Counted from the first letter of the stretch, positions 14,755 through 23,430 are shown. The stretch is DNA of 64,000 nt from DIGJ01 sp041821315 (GCA_041821315.1 JBGUEO010000002.1:62001-126000); one strand, 5' to 3'. Made by a program: numbers and translations. The notes: generated from the sequence alone by a model not told the origin.

Positions 14755-15590
14755 TTCATGCATTATTTGAGTATCAATTTTTGCAAAATGCATTGCTTGC
14801 AAGTATTTTAGCTAGTATTGTTTGTGGTATTATAGGAGTCATTGTAGTAGAAAAGAAACTTGTTATGATGAGTGGCGGAATTGCCCATACCGCTTATGGT
14901 GGAGTCGGTCTTGGCTATCTATTAGGATTTGAACCAATCATTGGGGCATTCCTTTTTTCTGTTTGTGCTGCAATGGGTGTTGGCTATATCAAAAGAAAAG
15001 GCGGTGTGCAGACGGATGTTATTATCGGTTTGTTTTGGTCTTTGGGAATGGCACTTGGAATCGTATTTATTGCACTCATGCCAGGATATCCACCGGATTT
15101 AAATTCTTATTTATTTGGAAATATTTTGTCGGTAACTAAACTGGATTTGCAATTAATGATTATCCTTACCTTTATAGTAGTAGCAGTAGTGATGGCATTG
15201 TTTAATGACTGGAAAGCCTATCTTTTTGATGAAGAATTTGCTTTTATTATTGGGATAAAGACTGCTGCTTTAGAATATTTATTGCTGATATTAGTAGCAA
15301 TGACGGTTGTGGTCTTGATTAGAGTGGCTGGAATTATAATGGTTCTTGCACTGCTGACCGCACCAGCGGCAAGTGCTTCCATGCTTTCGGAAAAGTTAAA
15401 AACCAGAATGATTTATGCGATTATTCTTGGAGTATTTTTTTGTATTACTGGCTTATGGATTTCTTATAGCATGAACATTGCATCGGGAGCTTGTATTGTA
15501 ATATTATCGGTTACTTTTTATTTTGGGGCATATACAATTCGTGCAATTCGTACTAAAATAAAAAGAAAGCATATTACAGTGAAAAAATAA
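14751..15590 (+). CDS. znuB: Zinc ABC transporter permease
   Basis: A 279-residue polytopic protein of the ABC-3 family with about eight or nine hydrophobic segments. Typical features are MMSGGIAHTAYGGVGLGYLLG near residue 40, the GVQTDVIIGLFWSLGMALG stretch, and ALLTAPAASASMLSEKL near residue 200, the coupling region facing the ATPase. It overlaps znuC by 4 bases. It forms the membrane channel of the uptake system. Confidence 0.93.
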   Translation: MIHALFEYQFLQNALLASILASIVCGIIGVIVVEKKLVMMSGGIAHTAYGGVGLGYLLGFEPIIGAFLFSVCAAMGVGYIKRKGGVQTDVIIGLFWSLGMALGIVFIALMPGYPPDLNSYLFGNILSVTKLDLQLMIILTFIVVAVVMALFNDWKAYLFDEEFAFIIGIKTAALEYLLLILVAMTVVVLIRVAGIIMVLALLTAPAASASMLSEKLKTRMIYAIILGVFFCITGLWISYSMNIASGACIVILSVTFYFGAYTIRAIRTKIKRKHITVKK

Positions 15591-15617
15591 TGGTTTAGAA
15601 CTAGGAGGATTATTGAC

Positions 15618-16061
15618 TTGGGTGAACATGCAGAATATGAAGAAAAGCTAAAGAAAAGTGGGCTAAAATCTACAAAGCATCGAAAAGCAATTTTAGATGT
15701 ATTAGTAAAGAGCAATCAACCGATGGCGGCAGAACAAATCTATCTTACGTTAAAAGAAAGTAAGATAGATATAAATATGTCAACGGTATATCGGACATTG
15801 GAGTCACTAGAACAAATCGACTTGATTACAAAAATCAGTATTATGGATGATGACAGAATGCTGTTTGAATATAATAAGATAGGGCATCGGCATTATCTAG
15901 TGTGTGTGGGTTGCAAAAAAATAATCACGATTAAAAATTGTCCGTTGGGTTCTTATGAAAAAGAACTGGAAAGTGAAACTGATTTTGAAATTTTGGGACA
16001 TAAATTATATTTGTATGGATATTGTAGTGAGTGTCAAGGTAGTCAGATGAATAGCAGATAA
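15618..16061 (+). CDS. zur: Fur-family metalloregulator (Zur-like)
   Basis: A 147-residue Fur-family protein. The winged helix (about residues 10-85) includes KHRKAILDVLVKSNQPMAAEQIY and the recognition segment NMSTVYRTLESLEQIDLI. The dimerisation half has GHRHYLVCVGC (two His plus the first CxxC) and CSEC near the C-terminus, giving the structural Cys4 zinc site. The TTG at 15618 is taken as start because AGGAGG lies 9 bases upstream and nearby ATG/GTG codons are out of frame. Its place behind znuACB and the Fur-type box at 13035 favour zinc sensing over iron or peroxide. Confidence 0.88.
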   Translation: MGEHAEYEEKLKKSGLKSTKHRKAILDVLVKSNQPMAAEQIYLTLKESKIDINMSTVYRTLESLEQIDLITKISIMDDDRMLFEYNKIGHRHYLVCVGCKKIITIKNCPLGSYEKELESETDFEILGHKLYLYGYCSECQGSQMNSR

Positions 16062-16092
16062 ATGGCTTGACTATGGCAATGTTACAGGGGGG

Positions 16093-16129
16093 GGAGGTAT
16101 TTTGTGATAGATAGAAGTACCTTCTTTTT
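16093..16129 (+). terminator. Possible weak terminator or attenuator after zur
   Basis: GGAGGTATTTT (16093-16103) can pair with AGAAGTACCTTC (16113-16124), with several G-U pairs, followed by TTTTT. TATAAT (16134-16139) comes right after but no matching -35 was found. This may set the level of the downstream GTPase-permease gene. Confidence 0.4.
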
Positions 16130-16165
16130 GCGTTATAATTGCGGGGATGTAAGGAGGAGATAGTT

Positions 16166-17743
16166 ATGGCAACTTATGTTGATATTATTACAGGATTCTT
16201 GGAAAGCGGTAAAACTACGTTGATTCAAGAGCTGCTGAATAGCAAAATGGTAAGAGCGTATTCAAGAATAGTGTTAGTAGTGGGTGAAGAAGGAATTACA
16301 GAATACGAAGAAGAGCAATTGAAAGCAAAAAATATAACAAGTATAGTATTGGAGAAAGAGTCTGATATATCTGGAAATATGTTTAGAAAAATATCTAAGC
16401 AATATAATCCAGATTATATTGTAATAGAATATAATGGTACATGGAATATATCCAAGCTTTTAAGCTCGAGAATGCCGGTTGATTATAAATTTAGAAATGT
16501 TATTTTTGTAAGTGATGCAGGAACTTTTAAAAATCAATTGAGTAATATGGCAGTGATGATGCAGCCACATATTTTAAATAGTGATATTGTGGCATTTAAT
16601 AGATATCAAAAAATAAATGTGGAGATGCAAAAAAAACTGGTTCGTAATATAAAAAATATTAACCCAAGAACAAAAGTGACGTTTATAACAGAAGTTGAAA
16701 CAGACAAAGTACTGAACGAGTATTTTATGGAATCTGGTAATAAGGAAAACATCTCGTTGAATTTAAAGTCGAATTTAAAATTAATAATAATTACTATTAT
16801 TTGCTTCCTTTTGTTGATGATATTTATGTTCCCTAATGTACATAGTTATGTTCAGTCCATTGTGACTGTTTTTTTGAGTATTCTTATGCAGGCAGTGCCC
16901 TTTATCTTATTAGGAGCTTTTATTTCAGCAATTATACAGATATTTGCATCAAAAGAATGGATTATGAATCAAATATCAAAAGGGAGTTGGGAATCATTTT
17001 TGATTGCTTCGGTAGCAGGTTTTTTCTTACCAATATGTGATTGTGGAATGGTTCCCATTATATCCGGGCTATTAAAGAAGGAGACACCATTACCACAAAC
17101 CATTACTTTTTGGCTGGCATCTTCGGCAGTAAGTCCAGTTGTTATTATATCAATGCTGTATGCCTTTCCAGAACATCCATATCTGGCAATCATTCGAGTG
17201 GTGTCTGGGGTGGGGATCGCAATAACGGTTGGAATACTATTAAAATTGATTCATCTGAAAACACAGGATGTTGTAAAAGAAAATCAGAGAGTTAATAATA
17301 TTGGGAAAGATATTTTGGAGCTAAAGTATGAAGGAATAAAAGGGAAAATAGAGGCTGTTTTTGCTGGAGCCAAAGTGGAATTTTTTAGAGTATCGGAATA
17401 TGTAATCATAGGTGCTTTGATATCGGCATTCCTACAGACAATTATGCCGCAAGCGATGAAAAATGTTATGAATAACAATCTGATATTACAGTTTATGATT
17501 ATGATAGTGGCAGCAATGCTGATGTCAACGTGTTCGACCTCTAATGCATTTATTGGGAGAAGCTTTTCAAATAACTTTGCAACCGTTCCAATCTTATCCT
17601 TTATTGTTATGGGACCCATGCTGGATTTAAAAAATATGATTATGCTGTCGGAAGTCTTAAAAAAAAGATTTTTGATAATTCTTGCATGCATGGTAATTGT
17701 TCAAAGTGCCATCATTTTTGGCGTTTTATCACTTTTTTTATAA
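16166..17743 (+). CDS. Fusion: CobW/COG0523-like GTPase domain + YraQ/ArsP-type permease
   Basis: A 525-residue two-part protein. Residues 1 to about 195 form a G3E GTPase like those in COG0523 metal chaperones: Walker A GFLESGKTT (about 9-17) and the PDYIVIEYNGTW switch. The CxCC metal motif normally before that switch is missing; the stretch reads SIVLEKESDISGNMF. Residues about 205-525 are a permease of the DUF318/ArsP-like family with eight or so hydrophobic helices, the CxCGxxP-type motif PICDCGMVPI, and MSTCSTSNAFIG. The ATG at 16166 has AAGGAGGAG upstream. The DUF1980 partner follows 10 bases later. A zinc-related transport or metallochaperone function is inferred. Confidence 0.85.
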   Translation: MATYVDIITGFLESGKTTLIQELLNSKMVRAYSRIVLVVGEEGITEYEEEQLKAKNITSIVLEKESDISGNMFRKISKQYNPDYIVIEYNGTWNISKLLSSRMPVDYKFRNVIFVSDAGTFKNQLSNMAVMMQPHILNSDIVAFNRYQKINVEMQKKLVRNIKNINPRTKVTFITEVETDKVLNEYFMESGNKENISLNLKSNLKLIIITIICFLLLMIFMFPNVHSYVQSIVTVFLSILMQAVPFILLGAFISAIIQIFASKEWIMNQISKGSWESFLIASVAGFFLPICDCGMVPIISGLLKKETPLPQTITFWLASSAVSPVVIISMLYAFPEHPYLAIIRVVSGVGIAITVGILLKLIHLKTQDVVKENQRVNNIGKDILELKYEGIKGKIEAVFAGAKVEFFRVSEYVIIGALISAFLQTIMPQAMKNVMNNNLILQFMIMIVAAMLMSTCSTSNAFIGRSFSNNFATVPILSFIVMGPMLDLKNMIMLSEVLKKRFLIILACMVIVQSAIIFGVLSLFL

Positions 17744-17753
17744 GGAGGTCTAT

Positions 17754-18632
17754 ATGGGTAAAAAAAAGAATACAGAAGCTATCATTCAATTTATTATTCT
17801 AATTGTCAGTGCCTGTTTACTATTGTATGCCATGCTTAGTAAAAAAGTAAATTATTATGTGCATCCGCGATTTTATATTGGATTATGGATATCAATCATC
17901 ATTTTGATTTTGTTTGCTATAAGTTTAGTATCAAAATTAGAAAAGGCCAGACATAATGTAAATGTAAAACATTATATTATTTTTATAATTCCGCTGTTGG
18001 CGGCTCTGTTGTTTCCGCCAACAGGAGTTAATGGAAAAACTATGACGATAGAAGAGGGAAAAGCAAAAAACTATAATGCGAGTGAAAATTATAAACAAAC
18101 GGATGATTCTGCATCAATTTCACAAGAAAATGAGGAGAATATAGCGGTAGAGGAATCAAACAAGGATAAAGTGGAATCAGAAAACATCGAATCCGAAAAT
18201 GCAGAACCTGAAAATGCAGAACCTGAAAATGATGAATCAGAAAAATATAATCCATATGAAGTGGATGGCGTAATGGTCATTAATGATGATATTTTTGCGT
18301 CTTGGTATGACGATGTGTATGATCATTTAGATGATTTTGTTGGTAAAAAGTGTCAATATTTAGCACAAGTATATTCGATGGAAGATTTTAAGGAAAATCA
18401 ATTTTTAGCAGGCAGGTATTTTATGGTATGCTGTGCTGCTGATTTGGTTGGATATGGAATTATATGTGAAAGTGATAAACGAAATGAATTAAAAGAGGAG
18501 GAGTGGATTACGGTTACGGGTACGATAACTGATTATCAATATAATGGGTATGCGGTTCCAATGCTTACGGATGTTACTATAACGAAAGCAGAGGCTCCTG
18601 ATGTTGAATACATTTATTATAATAATTATTAG
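17754..18632 (+). CDS. TIGR03943/DUF1980 (YcgQ-like) membrane-anchored protein
   Basis: A 292-residue protein. Three hydrophobic helices occupy about residues 8-27, 39-58 and 73-90. An acidic linker follows at about 120-165, including a 15-base tandem repeat that gives ENAEP twice. The C-terminal DUF1980 domain carries the family's CC pair in RYFMVCCAADLVGYG and an OB-like WITVTGTI strand. YcgQ-type proteins are regularly encoded beside the YraQ-type permease and are thought to work with it. The Cys pair is a likely metal site. Start ATG with AAGGAGG 7 bases upstream. Last gene of the zinc operon. Confidence 0.85.
   Translation: MGKKKNTEAIIQFIILIVSACLLLYAMLSKKVNYYVHPRFYIGLWISIIILILFAISLVSKLEKARHNVNVKHYIIFIIPLLAALLFPPTGVNGKTMTIEEGKAKNYNASENYKQTDDSASISQENEENIAVEESNKDKVESENIESENAEPENAEPENDESEKYNPYEVDGVMVINDDIFASWYDDVYDHLDDFVGKKCQYLAQVYSMEDFKENQFLAGRYFMVCCAADLVGYGIICESDKRNELKEEEWITVTGTITDYQYNGYAVPMLTDVTITKAEAPDVEYIYYNNY
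18195..18224 (+). repeat. 15-base tandem repeat in the DUF1980 gene linker
   Basis: Two perfect copies of GAAAATGCAGAACCT (18195-18209 and 18210-18224) encode ENAEP twice in the acidic linker. Slippage here would change linker length in frame. Confidence 0.8.
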
Positions 18633-18684
18633 TAAAAGAAGAAAAGAAATTGAAAATTTTCCATTATCAAAGAGCCAGACGTAG

Positions 18685-18724
18685 AGTCGATAACACGCAG
18701 TAGTAAATGTAGTTATCGGCTTTT
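18685..18724 (+). terminator. Rho-independent terminator of the zinc operon
   Basis: AGTCGATAAC (18685-18694) pairs with GTTATCGGCT (18712-18721), one G-U pair, 17-base loop, followed by a T-rich run. Confidence 0.7.
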
Positions 18725-18895
18725 ATTTTACAAAACATCCTAATATGATATTGACATATGCCCAAAAGTGAATTAAACTGTCTTAATGAGCATAAGACCA
18801 TAATTGAAGATGCGATTGAAAATTATTATGTGTGAGAAATAATACATAGGGAGAAAAAGAGGAATCAATTAAAATTAATATAAAAGGAGACAAAT

Positions 18896-19387
18896 ATGCA
18901 AAAACAAGAAGCAAATAAAAAAGGTGCACTTCAACCAGCGCCAAAGGTTCTAGTTTCATGTCGAGGATTGGATGGTGAAGATAATGTATTAGCAGTTGCT
19001 TATTGTGGAAACTGTAGTTATGCACCGCCAATGGTTATGGTGGGGATTGTACCTACAAGATATTCCTACCAGATGATTAAAGAATCCGGATGCTTTGTTG
19101 TAAATATTGTGGAAAAAAGTTATCAGGAAACCTTTGATTATTTAGGAAAATATAGTAAAAGAGATTGTGACAAATTGAAAGATAGGAATGTAACACTTGA
19201 AGATGGAAAAATAGTGAATGCATCTATTTTAACGGATTGTCCGGTAAATATTGAGTGTACGGTGGTTGATTCAATTATGACAGGGTCACATGAAATGTTT
19301 ATTGGCAAAGTTGAATATGTGCATGCTGATGGAAATTTAGTGGATGCAGAAGGAACAATTGATTTCTCAAAGATTGATTTTATATAA
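18896..19387 (+). CDS. Flavin reductase-like (flavoredoxin) protein
   Basis: A 163-residue FMN-binding split-barrel protein of the flavin reductase/flavoredoxin family. Family features are the opening PKVLVSCRGLDGEDNVLAVAYCGNCSYAPPMVMVGI, PTRYSYQMIKESGCFVVNI around residues 54-72, and SIMTGSHEMFIGKVEYVHAD in the C-terminal half. Several Cys are present but no Fe-S motif. The spacing of about 93 bases to mrp with a hairpin between suggests co-transcription. TTGACA (18751-18756) with TAAACT 17 bases on is a weak promoter candidate. Possible partner in Fe-S or electron transfer, by context only. Confidence 0.85.
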   Translation: MQKQEANKKGALQPAPKVLVSCRGLDGEDNVLAVAYCGNCSYAPPMVMVGIVPTRYSYQMIKESGCFVVNIVEKSYQETFDYLGKYSKRDCDKLKDRNVTLEDGKIVNASILTDCPVNIECTVVDSIMTGSHEMFIGKVEYVHADGNLVDAEGTIDFSKIDFI

Positions 19388-19423
19388 AAATGCGTGAAGC
19401 TATTATAATCTATAAGGAAGTAG

Positions 19424-19450
19424 CAAAGCGGATTGCGAATATCCGCTTTG
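19424..19450 (+). other. Intercistronic hairpin between flavoredoxin gene and mrp
   Basis: CAAAGCGGAT (19424-19433) pairs perfectly with ATCCGCTTTG (19441-19450) across 7 bases. No T-run follows, so it may affect mRNA stability or processing and is not a proper terminator. Confidence 0.6.
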
Positions 19451-19480
19451 ACTGAATAGAAGAACAGGAGATAAAATGTT

Positions 19481-20329
19481 ATGGCAGAAAAAAATAAAGC
19501 ATGTTCAGAGAGTGAATGCACAAAAGAGTCTTGTGAAGGTTGTGAAAAAGACCCAAAGAGCTTAATGGAACATGTAAATACGTATAGTTCAGTGAAGAAA
19601 GTAATCGGTGTTGTGAGTGGAAAAGGTGGGGTAGGAAAATCTTTTGTAACCGCAATGCTGGCGGTATTAATGAATCGAAAGGGGTACAAAGTTGGTATCT
19701 TAGATGCGGATGTAACAGGTCCTTCTATACCTAAAATGTTTGGAATTACGAGGAAAGCCCAGGGAAATGAACTTGGAATAGTACCTGAAAAAACCAGCAA
19801 TGACATTAAAATTATGTCAGTTAATTTATTATTAGAAGAAGAGGATACTCCTGTTATTTGGAGAGGACCTATCCTAGCAGGTACGGTAAAACAGTTTTGG
19901 ACAGACGTTGTCTGGGAAGATTTGGACTATATGTTTATTGATATGCCACCGGGAACGGGAGATGTTCCATTGACAGTATTTCAATCCATTCCGCTAGACG
20001 GAATTATGATTGTATCTTCCCCACAAGAGCTTGTTGGAATGATTGTAAAGAAAGCATATAACATGGCAAAACAAATGAATATTCCTATCTTGGGATTAAT
20101 TGAAAATATGAGCTTTGTTAAATGTCCAGATTGTGGAAAAGAGATTAATCTGTTTGGTGAAAGTAAGCTAGAGGAAATATCGGCAGAAATAGGAGTCGAT
20201 ATTTTAGGAAGAATCCCAATTGATTCAGAGATTGCAAAATTAGTAGATGAAGGAAATTTTGAAAGATTTTCTTGTGATTACTTAATGGATGCTGCAAAAA
20301 GGCTAGAAAAAATAATGCAATCGGAGTAA
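19481..20329 (+). CDS. mrp: Mrp/NBP35-type Fe-S carrier ATPase
   Basis: A 282-residue P-loop protein of the Mrp/ApbC/NBP35 family, which binds and transfers 4Fe-4S clusters. The N-terminal extension has four Cys (ACSESECTKESCEGCEK, residues 8-24), as in NBP35-like members. The deviant Walker A is SGKGGVGKS (about 47-55), followed by DADVTGPSIPKMFGI, FIDMPPGTGD, and the bridging-cluster motif CPDCGKE (CxxC) near residue 213. All landmarks are intact. It ends in a strong terminator. It may supply clusters to the many Fe-S proteins encoded in this window. Confidence 0.93.
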   Translation: MAEKNKACSESECTKESCEGCEKDPKSLMEHVNTYSSVKKVIGVVSGKGGVGKSFVTAMLAVLMNRKGYKVGILDADVTGPSIPKMFGITRKAQGNELGIVPEKTSNDIKIMSVNLLLEEEDTPVIWRGPILAGTVKQFWTDVVWEDLDYMFIDMPPGTGDVPLTVFQSIPLDGIMIVSSPQELVGMIVKKAYNMAKQMNIPILGLIENMSFVKCPDCGKEINLFGESKLEEISAEIGVDILGRIPIDSEIAKLVDEGNFERFSCDYLMDAAKRLEKIMQSE

Positions 20330-20345
20330 AAAAAGTAAAAATATG

Positions 20346-20379
20346 GAGCATGCAAGCTTAAAAACTTGCGTGCTCTTTT
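20346..20379 (+). terminator. Rho-independent terminator of mrp
   Basis: GAGCATGCAAG (20346-20356) pairs with CTTGCGTGCTC (20365-20375), one G-U pair, 8-base loop, followed by TTTTCTGTTT. Confidence 0.85.
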
Positions 20380-20419
20380 CTGTTTATGGTTATTTTCCAA
20401 ATGTACCATAATAAATAGG

Positions 20420-21184
20420 TTAAGAGTTTAAAGCTTGTAAAATAGAATGTTTTGTAAGCAAGATATCAGAATTAAGTTTGGTAATACGAGTGTCGCTCAT
20501 ACGATTAACGGGAGCAGATAACGAAAATGCATAGCGGGTCATTCCAGTAAAGTCTTTTAGTGCAGCAGCAATACAGCGAACACCAATTTCATTCTCTTCA
20601 TTATCCAGAGCATATCCAGTAGTCCTTATTTCTTTGACACATTCCATAAATTTTTGAAAGTCTGTAATGGTATAGATGGTGACAGGATTTATTTCACTTT
20701 GATTCCAAACACGTGTAATATCATTGTCTGTCATCTCAGAAAGCAAAGCTTTTCCTACTCCAGAACAATAAAGTGGAATACTTTTTCCGACCTTTGAGAC
20801 CATGCGAACCGAGTTTTGAGAAGATTCAACTTTATCAATATAAACAGCATTTATTGTATCGAGTTCTACAAGATGAACGGTTTCCCCGGTTTTTTGGGCT
20901 AATTCATGTAAGAAAGGTTTTGCAATGTTAACAATATCAATCTTTGCTAATATCTGGTTTGCTATATCCAACAATTTAAAACCCAGACGGTATTTTGAAG
21001 TGGAAGGATCCTGCTTTACATAACCCATATATAAGAGGGAATTCAATATTCGGTGTACGGTCGTCTTATTTAAATGAAGTTCATTGCTAAGTTCCATTAA
21101 TCCACAAGGACCTATGGAAGCGAGAGTTTCAATTACTAAGAAAATTCGATCTGCAACCTGTATTGGATTTTTGTCTTCATTCAT
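20420..21184 (-). CDS. IclR-family regulator, KdgR-like
   Basis: A 254-residue regulator. The N-terminal winged helix (about 8-75) includes LIETLASIGPCGLMELSNELHLNKTTVHRILNSLLYMGYV. The C-terminal effector domain has IPLYCSGVGKALLSEM and the GYALDNEENEIGVRCIAAAL stretch, with the conserved Cys of this family. The start at 21184 has TTGGAGG 8 bases upstream. It is divergent from the KDPG aldolase/KDG kinase operon, and the shared intergenic region holds two palindromes. A KDG-responsive repressor of that operon is the natural inference. Confidence 0.87.
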   Translation of the reverse strand: MNEDKNPIQVADRIFLVIETLASIGPCGLMELSNELHLNKTTVHRILNSLLYMGYVKQDPSTSKYRLGFKLLDIANQILAKIDIVNIAKPFLHELAQKTGETVHLVELDTINAVYIDKVESSQNSVRMVSKVGKSIPLYCSGVGKALLSEMTDNDITRVWNQSEINPVTIYTITDFQKFMECVKEIRTTGYALDNEENEIGVRCIAAALKDFTGMTRYAFSLSAPVNRMSDTRITKLNSDILLTKHSILQALNS

Positions 21185-21293
21185 GTCTAATACCTCCAAT
21201 CATGCACATTGTAGCACGATTTATAGAACGAAGCAAGTTTATATTCGTCCGGTTTTATGAAAGAAAAAATAATCAAATAAGTACAAAAACTAC

Positions 21294-21321
21294 TTGACTT
21301 TTAGCGTATGATTGCTATAAT
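21294..21321 (+). promoter_or_regulatory. Promoter of the eda-kdgK operon
   Basis: TTGACT (21294-21299), 16-base spacer, TATAAT (21316-21321). Confidence 0.75.
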
Positions 21322-21334
21322 CAAATTAATAGAG

Positions 21335-21370
21335 TTCCGTAATACGAAAACGCGTTTCACAATGTGAAAC
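21335..21370 (+). promoter_or_regulatory. Two palindromic operator candidates for the IclR-type regulator
   Basis: TTCCGTA-A-TACGAAA (21335-21349) is a 7-1-7 palindrome with one mismatch. GTTTCACA-A-TGTGAAAC (21354-21370) is a perfect 8-1-8 palindrome. Both lie downstream of the -10 element, where a bound repressor would block transcription. Which site the IclR protein uses cannot be told from the sequence. Confidence 0.65.
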
Positions 21371-21395
21371 ACAAGAAAGATTGGGAGAAGATATT

Positions 21396-22355
21396 ATGAA
21401 TGAAATTTTACAAAAAATAGAAAAAATAGGGATTGTACCGGTAGTGGTATTAAATGATGAAAACGATGCGAAACCACTTGCAAAAGCATTGTGTGAGGGA
21501 GGTTTACCTTGTGCTGAAGTGACATTTCGTACCGATGCAGCAGAAGAGTCCATAAAAATTATGGTTGAAAATTACCCAGAGATGTTAGTGGGAGCAGGTA
21601 CAGTATTAACAATTGAACAAGTGGATCGTGCCGTAAACGCGGGAGCAAAGTTTATCGTTAGTCCTGGGTTGAATCCTAAGGTAGTAAAATATTGTATAGA
21701 AAAAAATATTCCGGTTACACCAGGGACATCCAATCCGAGTGATGTTGAACAGGCTATTGAGCTTGGACTGGATGTGGTTAAGTTTTTCCCTGCAGAAGCT
21801 GCGGGTGGTCTCAAAATGATTCAGTCAATGGCAGCACCCTATACTAAAATGAAGTTCATGCCAACGGGGGGAATTAATGCAAAAAATATCAATGAGTATC
21901 TTGCATATCCTAAAATCCTAGCGTGCGGAGGAAGTTGGATGGTAAGTGGTGATCTTGTAAAGGCAGGAGCATTTGATAAGATAAGAGAATTAACAAAAGA
22001 AGCAGTGATGACTATGTTGGGATTTGAATTAAGGCATATTGGAGTTAATTGTGAAAATGAGAACGAAGCAAAGAATACGGCAGGTTTGTTTGGCTCCATA
22101 TTTGGAATGGCTGTAAAAGAAGGAAATAGTTCCATCTTTGCTGGAAGCATGATAGAAGCAATGAAAACTCCATACTTAGGAGACAAAGGACATATTGCAG
22201 TTGGAACCAATAGTGTAGAGAGGGCAATGAACTATTTAGAAAGCCAGGGTTATGAATTTAATATGCAGACTGCAAAATATCAGGGAGATTTGATTACTGC
22301 GGTATATTTAAAGAATGAAATCGGTGGGTTCGCATTACATCTTGTTAGAAAATAG
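21396..22355 (+). CDS. eda: KDPG/KHG aldolase fused to a C-terminal VOC-like domain
   Basis: A 319-residue protein. Residues 1 to about 205 are the class I KDPG aldolase barrel: the catalytic Glu in CAEVTFRT, GAGTVLT, FIVSPGLNP, and the Schiff-base Lys in DVVKFFPAEAAGG (about residue 130), then MPTGGIN. It cleaves 2-keto-3-deoxy-6-phosphogluconate to pyruvate and glyceraldehyde-3-phosphate. Residues about 208-319 (MLGFELRHIGVNCENENEA ... GFALHLVRK) look like a glyoxalase/vicinal-oxygen-chelate half-barrel of unknown role; similar fusions are known in Lachnospiraceae as far as I recall. Start ATG has GGGAG upstream. First gene of the operon. Confidence 0.9.
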   Translation: MNEILQKIEKIGIVPVVVLNDENDAKPLAKALCEGGLPCAEVTFRTDAAEESIKIMVENYPEMLVGAGTVLTIEQVDRAVNAGAKFIVSPGLNPKVVKYCIEKNIPVTPGTSNPSDVEQAIELGLDVVKFFPAEAAGGLKMIQSMAAPYTKMKFMPTGGINAKNINEYLAYPKILACGGSWMVSGDLVKAGAFDKIRELTKEAVMTMLGFELRHIGVNCENENEAKNTAGLFGSIFGMAVKEGNSSIFAGSMIEAMKTPYLGDKGHIAVGTNSVERAMNYLESQGYEFNMQTAKYQGDLITAVYLKNEIGGFALHLVRK

Positions 22356-22396
22356 GAAACTATTAAAAATAATTAATTATACATTGGAGGAAGAAC

Positions 22397-23422
22397 ATGG
22401 CAAAGAAAATTATTACCTTTGGAGAAATTATGTTACGTCTTGCACCAGAAGGCTATTATCGATTTGTACAGGCAAATACATTTGGAGCAACGTATGGTGG
22501 GGGAGAAGCAAACGTGTCCGTATCGCTTGCAAACTATGGGTTTGATACCAAGTTTGTAACGAAACTTCCAAACCATGAAATTGGTCAGGCAGCAATCAAT
22601 TCACTCCGTAAATACGGTGTAGACACCTCTTGTATTGTAAGAGGAGGAGAGAGAGTAGGTATATATTTTTTAGAAAAGGGTGCTTCTCAAAGACCATCAA
22701 AAGTAATATATGATAGAGCGGGATCTTCCATTGCTAGTGCAAAAGTAAATGATTTTAACTGGAAAGAAATATTTGATGGTGTGGACTGGTTCCATTTTAC
22801 AGGAATTACACCAGCTCTTAACGACGAGGTGGCGGCAATCTGTTTGGAAGCATGTAAGGCAGCAAAAGAAGCAGGAGTTACTATATCCTGTGATTTGAAT
22901 TATAGAAACAAGTTGTGGTCAAAGGAAAAAGCAGGTCAGGTCATGGGAGAACTTTGTAAGTTTGTTGATGTATGTATTGCAAATGAAGAAGATGCATCGG
23001 ATGTATTTGGAATCAGTGCAGCAAATACGGATGTAAATAGTGGTACAGTAAACCATGAAGGATATAAAGATGTTGCAAAGCAGCTTATGGATCGTTTTGG
23101 ATTTAAAAAGGTTGCAATTACATTAAGAGAATCTATTTCAGCAAATGATAATCACTGGTCTGCAATGTTATATGATGGAATAGACTATTTCTTTAGTAAA
23201 AAGTATGACATGCATATTGTTGACCGTGTTGGTGGTGGAGATAGCTTTGGAGCTGGTCTGATCGCAGCATCTTTGTGCGAATATGAACCACAAGAAACCA
23301 TTGAGTTTGCTGTTGCAGCATCTTGTTTAAAACACTCCATCGAGGGAGACTTTAATATGGTATCAATGGACGAGGTTACAAAGCTTGCAAAGGGCAATGG
23401 ATCCGGTCGTGTCCAACGATAA
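22397..23422 (+). CDS. kdgK: 2-keto-3-deoxygluconate kinase (PfkB family)
   Basis: A 341-residue ribokinase-type sugar kinase. The N-terminal FGEIMLRLAPEGYYRFVQA and GGGEANVSVSLANYG are typical of KDG kinases. The C-terminal PfkB signature with the catalytic Asp is DRVGGGDSFGAGLIA (about 275-289). It phosphorylates KDG to KDPG, the substrate of the upstream aldolase, so the two genes make a complete short pathway. GGAGGAAG lies before the ATG, 42 bases after eda. Two hairpins follow the stop codon. Confidence 0.92.
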   Translation: MAKKIITFGEIMLRLAPEGYYRFVQANTFGATYGGGEANVSVSLANYGFDTKFVTKLPNHEIGQAAINSLRKYGVDTSCIVRGGERVGIYFLEKGASQRPSKVIYDRAGSSIASAKVNDFNWKEIFDGVDWFHFTGITPALNDEVAAICLEACKAAKEAGVTISCDLNYRNKLWSKEKAGQVMGELCKFVDVCIANEEDASDVFGISAANTDVNSGTVNHEGYKDVAKQLMDRFGFKKVAITLRESISANDNHWSAMLYDGIDYFFSKKYDMHIVDRVGGGDSFGAGLIAASLCEYEPQETIEFAVAASCLKHSIEGDFNMVSMDEVTKLAKGNGSGRVQR

Positions 23423-23430
23423 TAGAATAC

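Noticed and set aside
18758..18835. A 25-codon ATG frame (MPKSELNCLNEHK...) between the zinc operon and the flavoredoxin gene
   Set aside because: No ribosome binding site, overlaps the likely -35 element, and no recognisable similarity; probably chance or an unidentifiable remnant.
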